Origin: Plazaster borealis
Lineage: Eukaryota > Echinodermata > Asteroidea > Forcipulatida > Labidiasteridae
NCBI GenBank assembly: GCA_021014325.1
Contig: JAJGQC010000603.1
Span: 107,111 to 171,110 of the forward strand
Length of the DNA stretch: 64,000 nt
Direction of reading: 5' to 3'
Positions 33,595 to 45,767 of the stretch are shown here, piece by piece. Position 1 is the stretch's first letter. Every line of letters starts with the position of its first letter. The position numbers were made by a program, and so were the translations under genes. The notes under the pieces are model-generated. The model saw nothing but the letters and a program-made list of their open reading frames with translations, did not search any database and was not told the DNA's origin.

Positions 33595-33828
33595 CTATCA
33601 CTGGAGAATACTGTCCCTCTTCTTCTGCATGAAATTCCTCCAATTTGAAAGTATAGATACCATCAACTCCTTCCATGTCACCAACAGGCACTTTCTTCCT
33701 GTAGTCATCAGGGGGCAGTGGGTAGGAGATATGTCCTCTCTTTGGTAGTAAGAGACAGAGCATTGAGCACAGCCCCGCCCAGATGAAGAATGAAGTCTGA
33801 AGTGAGATCTCATAGGTCTCAAGCCAAA
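33595..33828 (-). CDS. SLC43A3-like transporter, exon with TM6 and start of the loop
   Basis: A 234 nt exon (78 codons) between the acceptor CTTGTTTTCAG and the donor GATAG|GTAACT. It encodes a hydrophobic helix (TSFFIWAGLCSMLCLLLP), then RGHISYPLPPDDY, a close counterpart of the RGHIPYPLPP motif I recall in SLC43A3, then an acidic stretch EEFHAEEEGQ that begins the cytosolic loop continued at 32279. This exon is open throughout and is the strongest evidence for the assignment. Confidence 0.8.
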
Positions 33829-35245
33829 CTGAAAACAAGACAAGATATTTGGTTTCAAAGGACAATTGGTACAATCTTGATCAGGACAGAATAGACCTCT
33901 TGCATATGACTTCGTAAGCCAGAAACAGCACCTTCATTGAGGTAATTGAAGACCTATCAATGATTGAGAGTTGTGCGCAGCGCATACACGCATACACGCG
34001 TGCACATTTCCATTGAAGTGATTTGAAGCTTTGTATGGTGTGGACAATAAGAAGTAACTATGAACAGTAAACTTGCGGGTACAACCTTGTGTAAAATATC
34101 TTTGAGGAGTGTTGGCTCTGAAAAGAGACAGTTTTGGTCTCAACGCTTCGAACAGTAAATCTCCTGAAGACGAGCAGAGTATACTGTTTGAAATATCAAA
34201 ACTGGCTCTTTTCAAAGCCAACACTCCTAGCTTCCAAAAGAGATTTTACACGTTGTTGTACCCGCAAGTTTACTATTTATGGTTACTTCACATTTCCATT
34301 GTTTGACCTCAGCAATGACAGGTCAATGCAAGAGGTCTATTGTATACTTTCATCCCAATTCTAGCCTCCATTTTACGCAGGTTTCCTGCCTATTTAATAA
34401 GAAATTAATTCAATTTAGATTGAATATGGACGATCTGTCACATCAGCATTCAACAGCCTAAAGGGGTCAACAGTTCAGCATTCACTGGTTGAATAAGATC
34501 AACCATATACATGAAATAACAAACCTGTGAAAATTTGAGCTCAATCCATTGTGGGAGTCACGAGAAAGAAGTGAAACCAATGCACAATTTTCAGCATGTA
34601 ATTGGTTTTAACATCTGAAATCAGCTGTAGCTTTAATTTGAAAGATTTTCAGATACAGTTTTCTTGAGTATGACTCGCTATTTCACAGAAAAATGGTTCT
34701 TCCATGAACCTCTTATCAGTGAGCTTTAGAACTCAGATTAAAATTAAACAATGATGTATTTCATCCTTACCAATCCTGAATGCCTTTAGAGAAACACATC
34801 AGAATAGTTTAAATAAATATTGATTGAAAATTAGGCCGAGTGAAAAATTAAACATGTTTAGGGTCCGAGTTCCTGAAAAAGGGAAGCGGAGGGGCTTTTT
34901 TATATTTGATTTTCAAGACGGCCGCCATTCCTTTTAAATTTCAGACAAGCCATTGAACATGTTTACAGTGGTTTTATTTAATAGTTGGTTCAGTATTAAA
35001 AACCCTGCTGTAGCTCACTTTCACAATCTGTTTTTAACCTGTAACAGGCACAGGCTAAGTTCTGACTTGCAAGTATTAAATTTTCTGATGTATCAGTTGA
35101 CATTTTATGGTTTTTAAATCTCATTTTGAATTGGTAAAAATAAAAATTTAATCCATGCGGCCCCAAAAAGGAGCCGGGCGGGAACGCTAAACATTTTATT
35201 TTTTTACTTCGCCTTTAGACAGAAAAAATTATAAAATAAACTTAC
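33829..35245. other. Intron region; expected TM5 exon not found
   Basis: By homology a segment containing the GNLF..RSTII..NGAFD motif should lie here, but I could not find it. 34480-34720 resembles the repeats with ACCTGTGAAAATTTGAGCTC. 34085-34265 contains an inverted pair, GAGTGTTGGCTCTGAAAAGA and TCTTTTCAAAGCCAACACTC. Confidence 0.45.
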
Positions 35246-35366
35246 CTGCATATTTACAAATAAGATTTCAACTCCACTGAACATCAAAAGACAAATAGCT
35301 GGAAGCATGATGTAAGAAGTCTCTCTGGAACTAAATGCTACTAAAAGCAAACTGGTCACCAAAAGA
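35246..35366 (-). CDS. SLC43A3-like transporter, exon with TM3-TM4 region
   Basis: A 121 nt exon between the acceptor TTTTGACTCAGCAG and the donor ATGCAG|GTAAGT. It reads LLVTSLLLVAFSSRETSYIM, then LPAICLLMFSGVEILFVNMQ: two hydrophobic helices ending in the N-[LM]-Q motif that precedes the GNLF motif in SLC43 proteins. The first exons (TM1-TM2) were not found upstream in the window. They may be lost in repeat-rich DNA or beyond recognition. Confidence 0.7.
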
Positions 35367-35508
35367 CTGCTGAGTCAAAAAGAAAGAAAAAAACACAAAC
35401 AAATATTTATGTTCAGTAATAAGTAGTCAGTTAATTATACACTGATCATACAAAATATAAACACCCCCCGAACAAAGATATTGACAAAATAGGGAGACCG
35501 CCAACATA

Positions 35509-35610
35509 GGGCTAGATAGCTCAGTTGGTAGAGTGCCTGCACGTTAAACCGGAGCTCGTTGGTTCAAATCCCGCTCTAGTCAATTTTTCTTTGTTCAACC
35601 CAAAATCAAA
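35509..35610 (+). repeat. tRNA-derived SINE
   Basis: The tRNA-like head GGCTAGATAGCTCAGTTGGT carries A and B boxes (B: GGTTCAAATCCC). The 7 bp acceptor stem GGCTAGA/TCTAGTC pairs fully with one G-T wobble. The anticodon stem is mismatched, so it is not a functional tRNA. A tail of TTTTTCTTTGTTCAACCC follows. Confidence 0.7.
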
Positions 35611-35775
35611 ATATAAACACAACAGACTTGTCTGACGTTTATCAATTAAATAGCCAAAGGCAGGCAATTTGCCCAAAACAATGTAATACCAAGAAATTGG
35701 GCAATTCATGTTTGCCTCAAGGTATTGATTTATATATGTACAAACAAACAAGGGCAGGCTTGCCCGCCATGACAA

Positions 35776-35955
35776 AATAGATTTGGGTCGATTTCACAAA
35801 ACTCTTCCTAACTTAGAGAGTCCTAGGCAATGCTAAGAGATAGGACTTGTCTTAAGTTAGGACCAGTAACTGGTCTTAACTTAAGACCAGTTCTATCTCT
35901 TGGCATTGCCGAGAACTAGTCCTAAGTTAGGAAGAGTTTTGTGAAATCGACCCTG
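35776..35955. repeat. Fully palindromic MITE
   Basis: GGGTCGATTTCACAAAACTC at the left is exactly inverted at the right, and GACCAGT..ACTGGTC lies at the centre (about 35862-35880). ~180 bp. A diverged relative lies at 61385-61530. Confidence 0.8.
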
Positions 35956-36832
35956 GTCCACAATAACATGACAAACAGACGTACTCCAGGCAACAAGCAT
36001 CCCACATAAAACCACTGGCAACGAGCCGCCTCGCAACGAGCGCCCACATAAAACACGAGCAACGAATGGCCCGGGCTGATCAAATCCTTACAAAGTATCT
36101 TTACAGCCTTGCATGCAATTAAAATTTCCACCGGTTGAACCACCTCACAGAATATTATCCCCATCTCAACCGACTCGTGCTAAAAGTGTGCTTACAGTTT
36201 TTGCTGTAGTCAATAAAACAATTAGTGGTAAATATTACCAAATGAGGCAATGTGAGACCTAATCCCATACAAAAACAGGCCCATAATATTTTATGGCAGA
36301 TGCAAAGTGACAATCGTATTGTTTGACTAACTGATATGACAAGCTCGACTGAGCCGTTGGGACTATATTTCTTTGCTTACATAGTGAATATGCACTGATG
36401 GTATTTAATAGTAGCATGTATTTAAATTATTGCTAACATTTTTAGGCATTTTATCAATATGACTGTTATGCCTATTATCCTTATTGGTCATTGTGATTTA
36501 TGTCACTGTTATTCATATTACTATATAGATCTGGGAGAGCCCACTATATCACATTGGTCAGTGCGCTTACAGCCCAAAACTTGAACCAAACACTAAGGTT
36601 GGAGTAGGGGACGGAGGTGGGTTGAATGATCCGGTTCAAAGAAAAGCTGTAACATAAGTGATTCAATTTGTCTGTCAGCGTCCGTTTGCCATGTTGTCAT
36701 TGTTATGGTCGGTCCTGATTGGTCCTGACCGGCCAATGCTTGCTAACCTTGGAGATACTGTGTGTCCCTGGGAAAGCAATTTCACGGTTACGTAACCACC
36801 ATGTAAGTGAGACAACAGAGAAATGCAATTGC
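35956..36832. other. No gene seen
   Basis: No supported exon, RNA gene or recognised repeat in this stretch. Confidence 0.35.
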
Positions 36833-37622
36833 AGATTATTCTTCCTGCGTGGACATAACCGCTCCAGATTTTTGGCCATATCTTAAATACGGTACCACCT
36901 TTTGAAATGAAATGTTCACATATAGTTGTATGTTGTAAATAGATGCTCTTACCACTAAGAGACCAATCTCGTCCACAGTATTTAAAAAAACGTGTCTGGA
37001 GAAAATCACGACTGAATTTGCACTATTTTTCAAACTGCTGTTTCGGGGTCTGCTGACTATTTTTATCTTATATTTGTTTGGCAAAAATAAAGCTGACTGC
37101 TTTATTTGTACAGAACTGTCAATGTGTTTTCATTCCTGCCGCTATTTTAATTAGTGATTAATTCCTAAACACATCAGTCACTTCGTGAAAATGAAAAAAC
37201 GAGTTTTGCCCGTAGAGCGCTGTGTACAAACCAATGCATATAAAGACCGTGAAAATACTATGCTTCCAGATAGGTCACTTCATGAAACGCAAATGTCACA
37301 CACGCGCCTGAACTGCACACGCTGTTTATCATTGGTAAAGTGGCATATCTAGATAGGTCACTTCGTGAAATTACAAAATGGCAAATCTAGTGATACAACG
37401 CTTATACTAATTAGTGTAATTACAAAACCATTACGTATAACAAACTGAAACTTGCTGAAAACGTTAACAGTATTGAGTATATTAATAATTTGTATAAATG
37501 ATATGCAAAAATTTGTAATTTTTGCCAGATAGGTCACTTCGTGGTATGAGCGACGATATCTACAACTATATAGGATTGAAACAAACAGTGGGTTCCAATT
37601 ACTGAACGCATAATCCCTTTAA
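36833..37622. repeat. MITE family B split by a ~610 bp insert
   Basis: Family B text runs at 36833-36945 and resumes at 37553 (ACAACTATATAGGATTGAAA) to 37622. The insert contains GATAGGTCACTTC(A/G)TG three times (about 37268, 37354, 37530), a small dispersed repeat. Confidence 0.6.
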
Positions 37623-37623
37623 A

Positions 37624-37709
37624 CAAGTTACTCGTGACTTGGTCTCGACTTGAACCAAGTGACTCATGACTCGAATCGGACTCGACATAGGTGACTCGAC
37701 TACAACTCT
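37624..37709. repeat. Right end of GACTC element
   Basis: GTGACTCATGACTCGAATCG to CTACAACTCT matches the right end of 10851-11408. Confidence 0.6.
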
Positions 37710-39166
37710 GCCTATTGCATAAAATCATGTACCAATAATGTGAAATTTCAGCCTCTGGCTCATGTACTAACTTATAGAACAAACCTGCACCACAACCTTC
37801 TTTAAACTTTACAATGAAACGCATTTTTCAACAAATTGTCACCTCTACCAGCAAATATCCCTCTTGATGACTTTATTTGAAAAAGTACAGCAGCATGCTC
37901 CGACGCAGAGAAACATTGTTGACAGGCAGCCATGCTTGTCAAGTGACAAATACAACGACTGTTGAGTATGCACAACTCAAATATTCACTTTGTGCAAATA
38001 CTTGAGCTTAAAACATGTCGCTATTTAAACAGCCGTAATAACGGAAGAGGCTTAGAGGTTTCAGATTTCACGGTGAAAACCTTTCGGAAACTGGTATTAA
38101 TCTAACTTTTGAGAGGCTACCATAGTTTATGGTATGTTGTGGATTATTTGCAACAAGAAAAGTGATATTAGAATTAGTCCTCGAGGTGGTACCGGCAGTA
38201 GCTGGCTATGGACTAGATTGTCATGTATAGTCATTAGGTAAATTTTCCACAGCATGCCCCCAATTGATCCCCTAAAATAGGTCAAATTACACTGAATTCT
38301 TACCTATGGAGGTTTTCCGCCTATCTCCAAACAGAAAACAGGCAAATTGAGCATTTCTGAAGGCTTAAAAAGGTTTTGCCTTGCAGTGAGACGAAATTAG
38401 TATTCAAATGTATAATGACATGTACAGTATGTTGAGAAAGTTTTACTTAGGCGAGTAGTACCATGTAACCATGGTAGTACGTACAGTACAAAGGAAACTG
38501 AAGTTAGTGCTGGCAAAAGACCAAAACATTTTGAACTATCAATGACCATTTTGAAAACGTTGACGTTACAGAGGCCCAAAATGTGGGGAGCCTTGTTAGT
38601 TATAGTTCTAGAAGTATACGTGACAATGTAGGGTCGAAACCTCAGGCCACACTTATTATTTTTTGCGGTTACTTTTTTTTACAACAATAATGACCACACT
38701 TTGCCTGTTTAGTTCTCGGCTAAAATTCTGTATTCGACTGCCACTTTATCTACTTAATTTAAGTCATTCTATCCTAACCTGTCCGGAAAGGCTGATCATT
38801 CCTTGAAATCGTCAGATCATGGTTACAAAAACGACAAAATAAACTCCAGCCTGCTCCCTGATCATGTCACCAGACTGCTGAAGCCATCGCACACAAACAA
38901 ATTTGGTGCTGATGGCATGCACCAAATTAATTTCAAAACCTTGTCAACGACCGTCATCGACAGTGCCGAATTCAATTGCAATTATGTTTTCATCGTAAAA
39001 CGAAAAATCTTTAAAAAAGAAATATTTTCTATAATGTATCCCAGACCACAATGCAGATAAGCGCCCCAATTCATTATTCAACTGGTTAGCCCAGCACAAC
39101 TAATTAAACATTGCATTATACTGTTATAGCCCGTGTGCGAATGTACCACTATTCCAGTTGTAGATT
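37710..39166. other. No supported gene
   Basis: No exon with domain content was seen on either strand. 38905-38935 contains a small inverted pair (AATTTGGTGC...GCACCAAATT). Confidence 0.35.
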
Positions 39167-39557
39167 AAAGGCATCGTACACGTTTGGTAATGACTCTGAT
39201 TATGGCAATAAAAACTTACTTGGATAAGAAGTACAGCAGCTTTGGAAAGTATAATGCATTTTGAGATACTTTTTACTTCGAAGGACTGCGGTTATGGAAA
39301 AATATATCACTTTTTATCCCAATATATTTTGAATATTAAGAAGCGTTACGGTAACGCTTCTCAGAGTGTGTATTCCAATGCAGATTATTCTTCTTGCGTG
39401 GACATAACCGCTCCAGATTTTCGGCAATATCTCAAAACGCAACCACCTTTGAAATAAAATTGATTTTCACAGGTTAGTTTTATGGTATATATTTACAACT
39501 ATATAGGATTGAAACAAACAATAGGCTCCAATTACCAAAACGTGTACGATGACTTTA
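39167..39557. repeat. MITE family B, full length
   Basis: TTAAAGGCATCGTACACGTT to AACGTGTACGATGACTTTAA. Shares its tips with family A but has a different interior (CCGCTCCAGATTTTCGGCAA, AAGCGTTACGGTAACGCTTC). Confidence 0.8.
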
Positions 39558-40267
39558 AACACACAACTACCTAATTTTCATTTGAAAAGTATAGAGCCTC
39601 GTCATTGAAAATCCATGAGATCTTAAGTTTGTTCTTCACACTGGCTGATAAATTAATCCAAAATAGAGGCCGGCATGTTTGAATCTATACTAGGTACGGT
39701 AGCCGTTAGGCACAAACACGGGATGATATACTCCGGAACTATCAAATTATTCCTTCAAAATGACACAACTAAATGCATGATCATTAATTTTATCTATCAA
39801 TCTAACTTAGATTAATCTTAATACTTACATGATGAACAAAAATACGAGTACAGACTAAAGTGATAACTTGAAAACACCGCATAAACTCAAGAGCAGAAAA
39901 TCAAGATGTCATCGGGTCTTCGTACAGAATATAATAGAAAAACCCGCGAAAAATAACAAAGGATTGTATTTTGCTGCGAGGGCGCTGTACAATAAAAGAA
40001 GCTACCACAAGTAAACAATACGTCACTAGTATGCTACGTCATCAAAGTAAGCGCAAATGAACTGGGGGTACTTTACACACTCGTCACATTCTTCCCCTTT
40101 GAGAAATTAGTCATTCTTGATCTAGCAACTTTTCTGAATTCAGTAATCAAGATTAAATAAATAAGTGCATGTTATTGTTATCTTAAAATTGCATACCTTT
40201 ACATAAACAAACATTTAACCACTTTCGTCATTCAAGTACAAATTCTTTTCAAAATATGTTTTAGTAT
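39558..40267. other. No supported gene; possible leader exon
   Basis: A minus-strand donor CATCAT|GTAAGT near 39832 could end a leader exon of the SLC43A3-like gene, but nothing else supports it. Confidence 0.2.
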
Positions 40268-40643
40268 TTAAAGGCACTATACACGTTTGGTAATTACTCA
40301 AAATATATATTAGCATAAAACTTACTTGGTAACGAGCAACGGAGAGCTGTTGATAGTATAAAACATTGTGAGAAACGACTCTCTGAAGTAACGGGTAGTT
40401 TTTGAGAAAGAGGTAATTTCTCACTAAAACAATAAAAGACTTCTGGCAAGAAGCCTTTTATTCCTATCTGAAAGCACACAAATTTGTACAACAAGGGTGT
40501 TTTTTCTTTCATCATTTTCTTGCAACTTCGCCTCCCAAGTGAGCCCAGATTTTCACAGGCTTGTTATTTTATGCATAATGTTGGGATACACCAAGTGAGA
40601 ACACTGGTCTTTGACAATTACCAAATGTGTTCAGTGCCTTTAA
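40268..40643. repeat. MITE family A, full length, reverse orientation
   Basis: TTAAAGGCACTATACACG to TGTGTTCAGTGCCTTTAA, with the family A interior in reverse orientation. Confidence 0.8.
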
Positions 40644-40937
40644 ATGTGTAGTAGGATGGATCTGGTGCATCACATTTATGAGACTGTGTTAAAAATATGC
40701 TTTATTACAGCGTATATTTATGACATAATGCACACACGCACATTGTCTCCTTGTTTGCGGCTTATTTTCTAATATTTACTGGTTTGTTTTGTTTTTTTCT
40801 AATGATTTCCAATGACTTATAGCTATAAAATTTCAAAACTATCAAATAAAAATATGTAAGTTACAGCTAATATTTCATTTTTCGTTTGAATAAATAACGG
40901 ATTACCGACAGAAATGAGCCAAATATGAGTTATTTTG

Positions 40938-41154
40938 TCACCTCCCTGTACTGCATGTATTCTAATTTCCTGAATACGCAGCTGGTTATTCCAGAATACG
41001 CGGCTGGCTATTTCGGGCCCAATTTGCTAGCTAGCTTCAGTTCGCAAGCTAAAGCTAGCACAGAACTGGGCCCGAAAGTCGCCAGCCGCGTATTCGCAGC
41101 CGCGTAGTCAGGAAAATTAAGGAAATTAGAACACATGCAGCACAGGGAGGTGAA
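40938..41154. repeat. Foldback palindrome with GGGCCC arms
   Basis: CACCTCCCTGTACTGCATGT...ATTCTAATTTCC on the left pairs with GGAAATTAGAACACATGCAG...CAGGGAGGTG on the right. Inner arms GAATACGCGGCTGG and GGGCCCAA pair likewise. The loop is near 41025-41050 (GCTAGCTAGC). Confidence 0.75.
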
Positions 41155-41351
41155 ATTTCTGTCTTCCCCTTCTGTCAAATTTCAACGAATTTTTGTTTAA
41201 TTCTTTCTTTATCAGTACAATTTGTTCATAATTCTTAAAAAATATCACTGACCATACTTTAATGTACAACAGATTATTTGGTTGCCTAATTAGTGACTAA
41301 TTATCCACCACAATTAAGACCTAATCATTCAGAACATAATACACAGCTGTT
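41155..41351. other. No gene seen
   Basis: AT-rich DNA between the palindrome and the following duplication. Confidence 0.3.
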
Positions 41352-41720
41352 GAAAACTTGCACTTACTCCAAATGAAATGTACCCTTCATGTTGCACAAA
41401 ATATGAAATTTTATTCCATAATCTGTTAAACCATACCACTGGGCACACTTAATTTTGGAGGTAGCTAATTCGTAATACTAATTAATACCTAATTAGCCGC
41501 TAGAATACGCGCCATTTTCTATCATACGTAAGCGATATATCACTTGTACACACTTACTATTATGACTGCACTCGCCGTAAAGTAAATATACCCTTCATTA
41601 TGCATAAAATATGAAATTTTATTCCATGATCTGACAGACCACTCCACTGGGCACACTTAATTTTGGAGGTGGATTAATCGGCTCACTAATTAATACTAAT
41701 TAATAGTAAATTGCTGAGCT
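41352..41720. repeat. Two tandem copies of a ~150 bp block
   Basis: ATGAAATTTTATTCCAT, then CCACTGGGCACACTTAATTT and GGAGGT occur at ~41400-41465 and again at ~41609-41673, with TTAATTAG-rich spacers. Confidence 0.7.
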
Positions 41721-41825
41721 GGCTATTGGTCCATTAATTAGTGGTTAATTAAGCACAGTTATACAGACGCCATTTTCCATTTATATTACGCACAAATGCA
41801 TATGCGGTTGAGTCAACTACCTCTT

Positions 41826-42600
41826 AAAGGCATCGTACACGTTTGGTGTTGACTCTGATAATTAATGGCAATACAAACATTTGAGTCTGAGAAGCGTTAC
41901 GCGTAACGCTCCAAGTCAGAGTGTGTATTCCAATGCAGATTAACCTTCCTGCGTGGACATAACCGCTCCAGATTTTCGGCAATATCTCAAAACGCTACCA
42001 CCTTTGAAATGAATTTTTCACAGGTTAGTTTAAAGGAACATTACAGAATTGGTTTTTGCTAACAAAACAGTTGCTGGCAGTGTAAGCACTTTATATAATC
42101 CACCATATGCATAAACTGACAAACCTGTAGAAGTTTGAGATCGATCGTCCATCTAGGTCACGAGAAAATAATGAAAACTGATTCCACATTTGCATGTGTT
42201 ATACAATGCATGAATAAAACGCTCACGAGCGATAAACTCCAATCGGAAATTAGTTTTATTTATTTCTCATCAAATATGGCATTCCATACAGAAATATTTC
42301 TAGGATGTTTTCTGCTATCATCATCATTAGACCGTGTAAGTTTTATGTAGGCCTAAATCTGTGATCTTAAAGAAAGTTTTAATTCCAGTTCTGTAACGTT
42401 CCTCTTAAAGGTATCGTACACGTTTGGTAATGACTCAAAACAAATATTAGCATAAAAACTTACTTGGTAACAAGCAACGGAGAGCTGTTGATAGTATAAA
42501 ACATTGTAGGAAACGACTCCCTCTGAAGTAACGTAGTTTTTGAGAAAGAGGTAATTTGTTTTTTCTCACTAAAATAATAAAACTTCTTGCAAGAAGAACA
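41826..42600. repeat. Nested MITE cluster (B, C, A)
   Basis: A family B fragment (41826-42030) runs into family C (42031-42412, tips AAAGGAACATTACAGAA and TTCTGTAACGTTCCTCTT), which abuts a truncated family A (42412-42600). TTAA lies at the junctions, suggesting shared insertion preference. Confidence 0.65.
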
Positions 42601-45561
42601 TGGTCAAAATTCCAGAATTAAAAATGTGTATACACCTGTTTCATTAAGCACATTTCTGTGCCAATACTGTTCCAGGAAGCATAAACCTAAAACAACTAAC
42701 AACAAAATGTCCCCATCCGTTTATTTTAAATTAACTTGAACAATAATTGTTCAAACAGTTACATTTCCTCACAATGGACGACTCCCAAACAGATATAAAG
42801 CAAGAAGACAACGAACTCATGATTCCAAACTGCATATTATAGTTTATTGTTATTAAAATTGGCCACAAAAGTTATTTTTACAAGCTATTATTGCGAAGTG
42901 ATAACTATAATTCTTCCTCTAATTTTCAACCTTCACAAGTTTTCTTAAAATATCAAAAATATTCATGTATTTTTGTTAGTCTTGATAATGTTCAAATTTC
43001 AAAAATTTCACATAACTGCGTGATATTCATTCATTTAAGATGGCTACTCTTTTAGGAGGAAATAATTTCCACTGATTAATTTCCTTTCGCAACCACAACC
43101 AGCTTAAACCCAATTTCCTTGTCATTTCAGCAAATAATTTTTCCCTTATCCATCACAATCCTTCAGCACTCAGACCGCTGTGCACTTGATCATGGTATCC
43201 TGTTGGTAAATGTAATGTGATTCCACTTTGAACCAAACAATTTGGCTCCAGAAATTATCTGGACTTGTAAACAAATGTAAAGACTCCTGAAGTCTCATTA
43301 TAGTGAAATTGTTTTAATGAGAAACAATGGATTTTAAATGCATGCCATCTTTGGAGCCAGAAGAAGCAAAAGACGAAAAGACCCGAGGGCCTGCATGATG
43401 GGCTTACCACCAGGGCAGGCTAGCTATGCAGTGTGAATCTACCAAAATCAGACCAAACCAAGTAGAAGGATTTTGCTGGACATTGGGGTATCGTAGTAGT
43501 AAGCAAAACACAAAAACACACAGTAAACACACCAATAAAGCGACTATTTCAAAGCTGCTACCAATTTCAGCTTTTTGGATTACAACTTAGATTTTTGAAA
43601 TATATATTATGTTTCCTTCAAACCCTTAGCCCCCCTCCCAGCCCACAGGCAACCTCGACCCTCCACTACCCTCCACTAATATGTCACTCAATGTCAAAAT
43701 GTTTTAGATATTATAGATTGGTGTGCCTGGCCCAGTGATAAGCAATTGTTATTGAGCCTAAAATCCTCAATCATCCGCAATAAGCCAAATTCCCGAAAAG
43801 GATTTTAGACGATTTGGGAGGTTAAGGGTTTTAATAAAAATATGTTTGGCTTCTAGGCTTATTTGATGCTGATATTGTTGAAAATTATTCAATAACAAGT
43901 AATATAAAAGTACACATTCACAAACAAATTACAAGCGGCGTTTAAAATACAATCCATACACACTACAAGCAAAACATAAATCTTTGTACACTTTGTTTTT
44001 ACAAATAAAAATGACATATTGTTGTATCTATGCAGTTATCATTTTACATACATTATTAAGTATACAGCCCTTAAAAATACTTAAATCTTTGTTCTCCACT
44101 AAATTAAATAGTTATAATCAGATAATAATTTCATAGAAAACCTCTATGTTCCCAACTGAAAGACAACATCACCATAAAGTAAATGCTCTTACAGGTAAAT
44201 CTAGACATGAATCTAGATCAAAGTTCTACCCTTAAGTCATTAGTCCCAAAATATCATTGTACAAAAGAAATTACTGGTCGTCATTTCGTTGAAGAGATAT
44301 CCATCTAAACAAACACTTCTGCCCTTTGGAGAAGCTCGTATCCAAATCCCAATAGTGGCTGCAAATGACTGAAAGATTTTTTGTTTTTCATACAACTATA
44401 AAAAGGTCACGGTGAAGGTCATAAATTGAAGAGATAATTTCATATTGTGCCCTGTAAGTATACAAATTTACTTCTCAAAACAAACACAAGTTTTGTTAAA
44501 GATTAAAAGTTGAAAACTACCCAGCATTATCAGCCGTGTCTGGATAAATGGTCCACGAAGAATTAAAAACCAAACTAACTAAAAACACATTGTATTGACC
44601 CAATTCACCTGACGTCATCATCACAATAATCTTGGATGCGCCATTTTTGGAGTCAATGTCCCAGTGTGTTATACAGTGTAGTGTGCATTTAAGGCCGCAC
44701 AGCGTTACACCTCTTACTATATGTTTACATGCAATTTGACTCCCAAAATAGTGAGTGTGGATTTTAGTGCAAGGGGTCACTCATTCTACTGTTTAGTTTT
44801 ACCCTAAGATCAAGAGTTACAAAATGACATTGTACCTAAAACATTGTTGGATAAAGAGAAAGCCATCCTGAACTGTATCTTTTAATAAGCAAGAAAACAA
44901 CTACATTTTGTGCTTTCTTCTATGACCTTTGGTATAACAATTTTGAAAGACGTTTTCCGATTATAAAGCTATCCACTGGTTAATTAACAAGCATATAAAA
45001 ACCTGCATTAACTTCATTCTTGCATTGAAAATCCTTCACTCATACTGAGACAATTTAAAAATTAAGGCAACAACATAGAAAAACAAGCGCAAGATACCTA
45101 TTACAATGAAATTGAAAAGAGAAAAACGAATTACACAAAAATTAAATAATGCGCACACCCAATTGGTGGACAAAATGGACGCTGTCTCTCTTGTTAAACT
45201 GTTTAAGTTCATTATTTTCTTGTTAAAGAAATTTAATATCAAAAAAGCCCCACAATTAATTAAATGAGTTCTTCATGAAAATACTCCACTCGTAATATTG
45301 ATATAGATTTCATTAATAAATGACCAAGATCAATCAAGCAACTCGATGCCAGTCGATGGTTTATAGAGCTGATCATATAGTAACTGTTTACCCACCGATC
45401 CTAAACTCTGCTGGTGTTTAAGTAAAGCCATGTCCAAATTAATGTCTTTGGCAGTGGCTATGGCCGAATGCCGAACAAAACATGCTGCAACACAAATGTT
45501 GCAGCCAGCGGACATAGCCGCAGCCAAAGTCACTTGATTTGGACACGCCCTATTAGTTGTT
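42601..45561. other. No coding sequence seen; probably 3' side of the EGF membrane gene
   Basis: AT-rich and without recognised exons. The part next to 45561 should include the 3' untranslated region of the minus-strand EGF/CUB gene, whose length cannot be fixed. Confidence 0.4.
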
Positions 45562-45767
45562 TCATCCGGTCAGTGGAGTGAAACCCACACAGGTCCCGAG
45601 GGCTGGAGGCAGCGGCCGCTTATTCCTTTTGTTCCGACTCCATAAGCAGCCACATGCACAGAGAATGATGATGAATACGAAGGCAAGGACAGAGAGAATG
45701 GTGAGGATGACTATCCACTCCCACTCTAGGTTTGTCAGGGGAGATGGTGTGGCTGGGGGTATAATAA
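45562..45767 (-). CDS. EGF/CUB membrane protein, last exon: transmembrane helix and tail
   Basis: The acceptor TTTGTCTACTTCCACAG precedes 45767, and the stop TGA is at 45562-45564. It encodes a proline-rich juxtamembrane stretch, a single helix (EWIVILTILSVLAFVFIII then LCACGCLW), the basic stop-transfer SRNKRNKR and a ~17-residue tail ending FTPLTG. The topology is therefore type I, with the EGF domains outside. Cysteines just after the helix could be acylated (inference). Confidence 0.75.

Noticed and set aside
35509..35582. Functional tRNA gene
   Set aside because: The acceptor stem pairs but the anticodon stem has mismatches and the usual T before the anticodon is absent; it fits a SINE head better.
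35521..35775. Minus-strand peptide with TRAGFEPTSSGLTCRHS
   Set aside because: It is the antisense translation of the SINE tRNA head.
37534..37824. 96-codon minus-strand open frame
   Set aside because: It spans family B and GACTC-element ends; no domain support.
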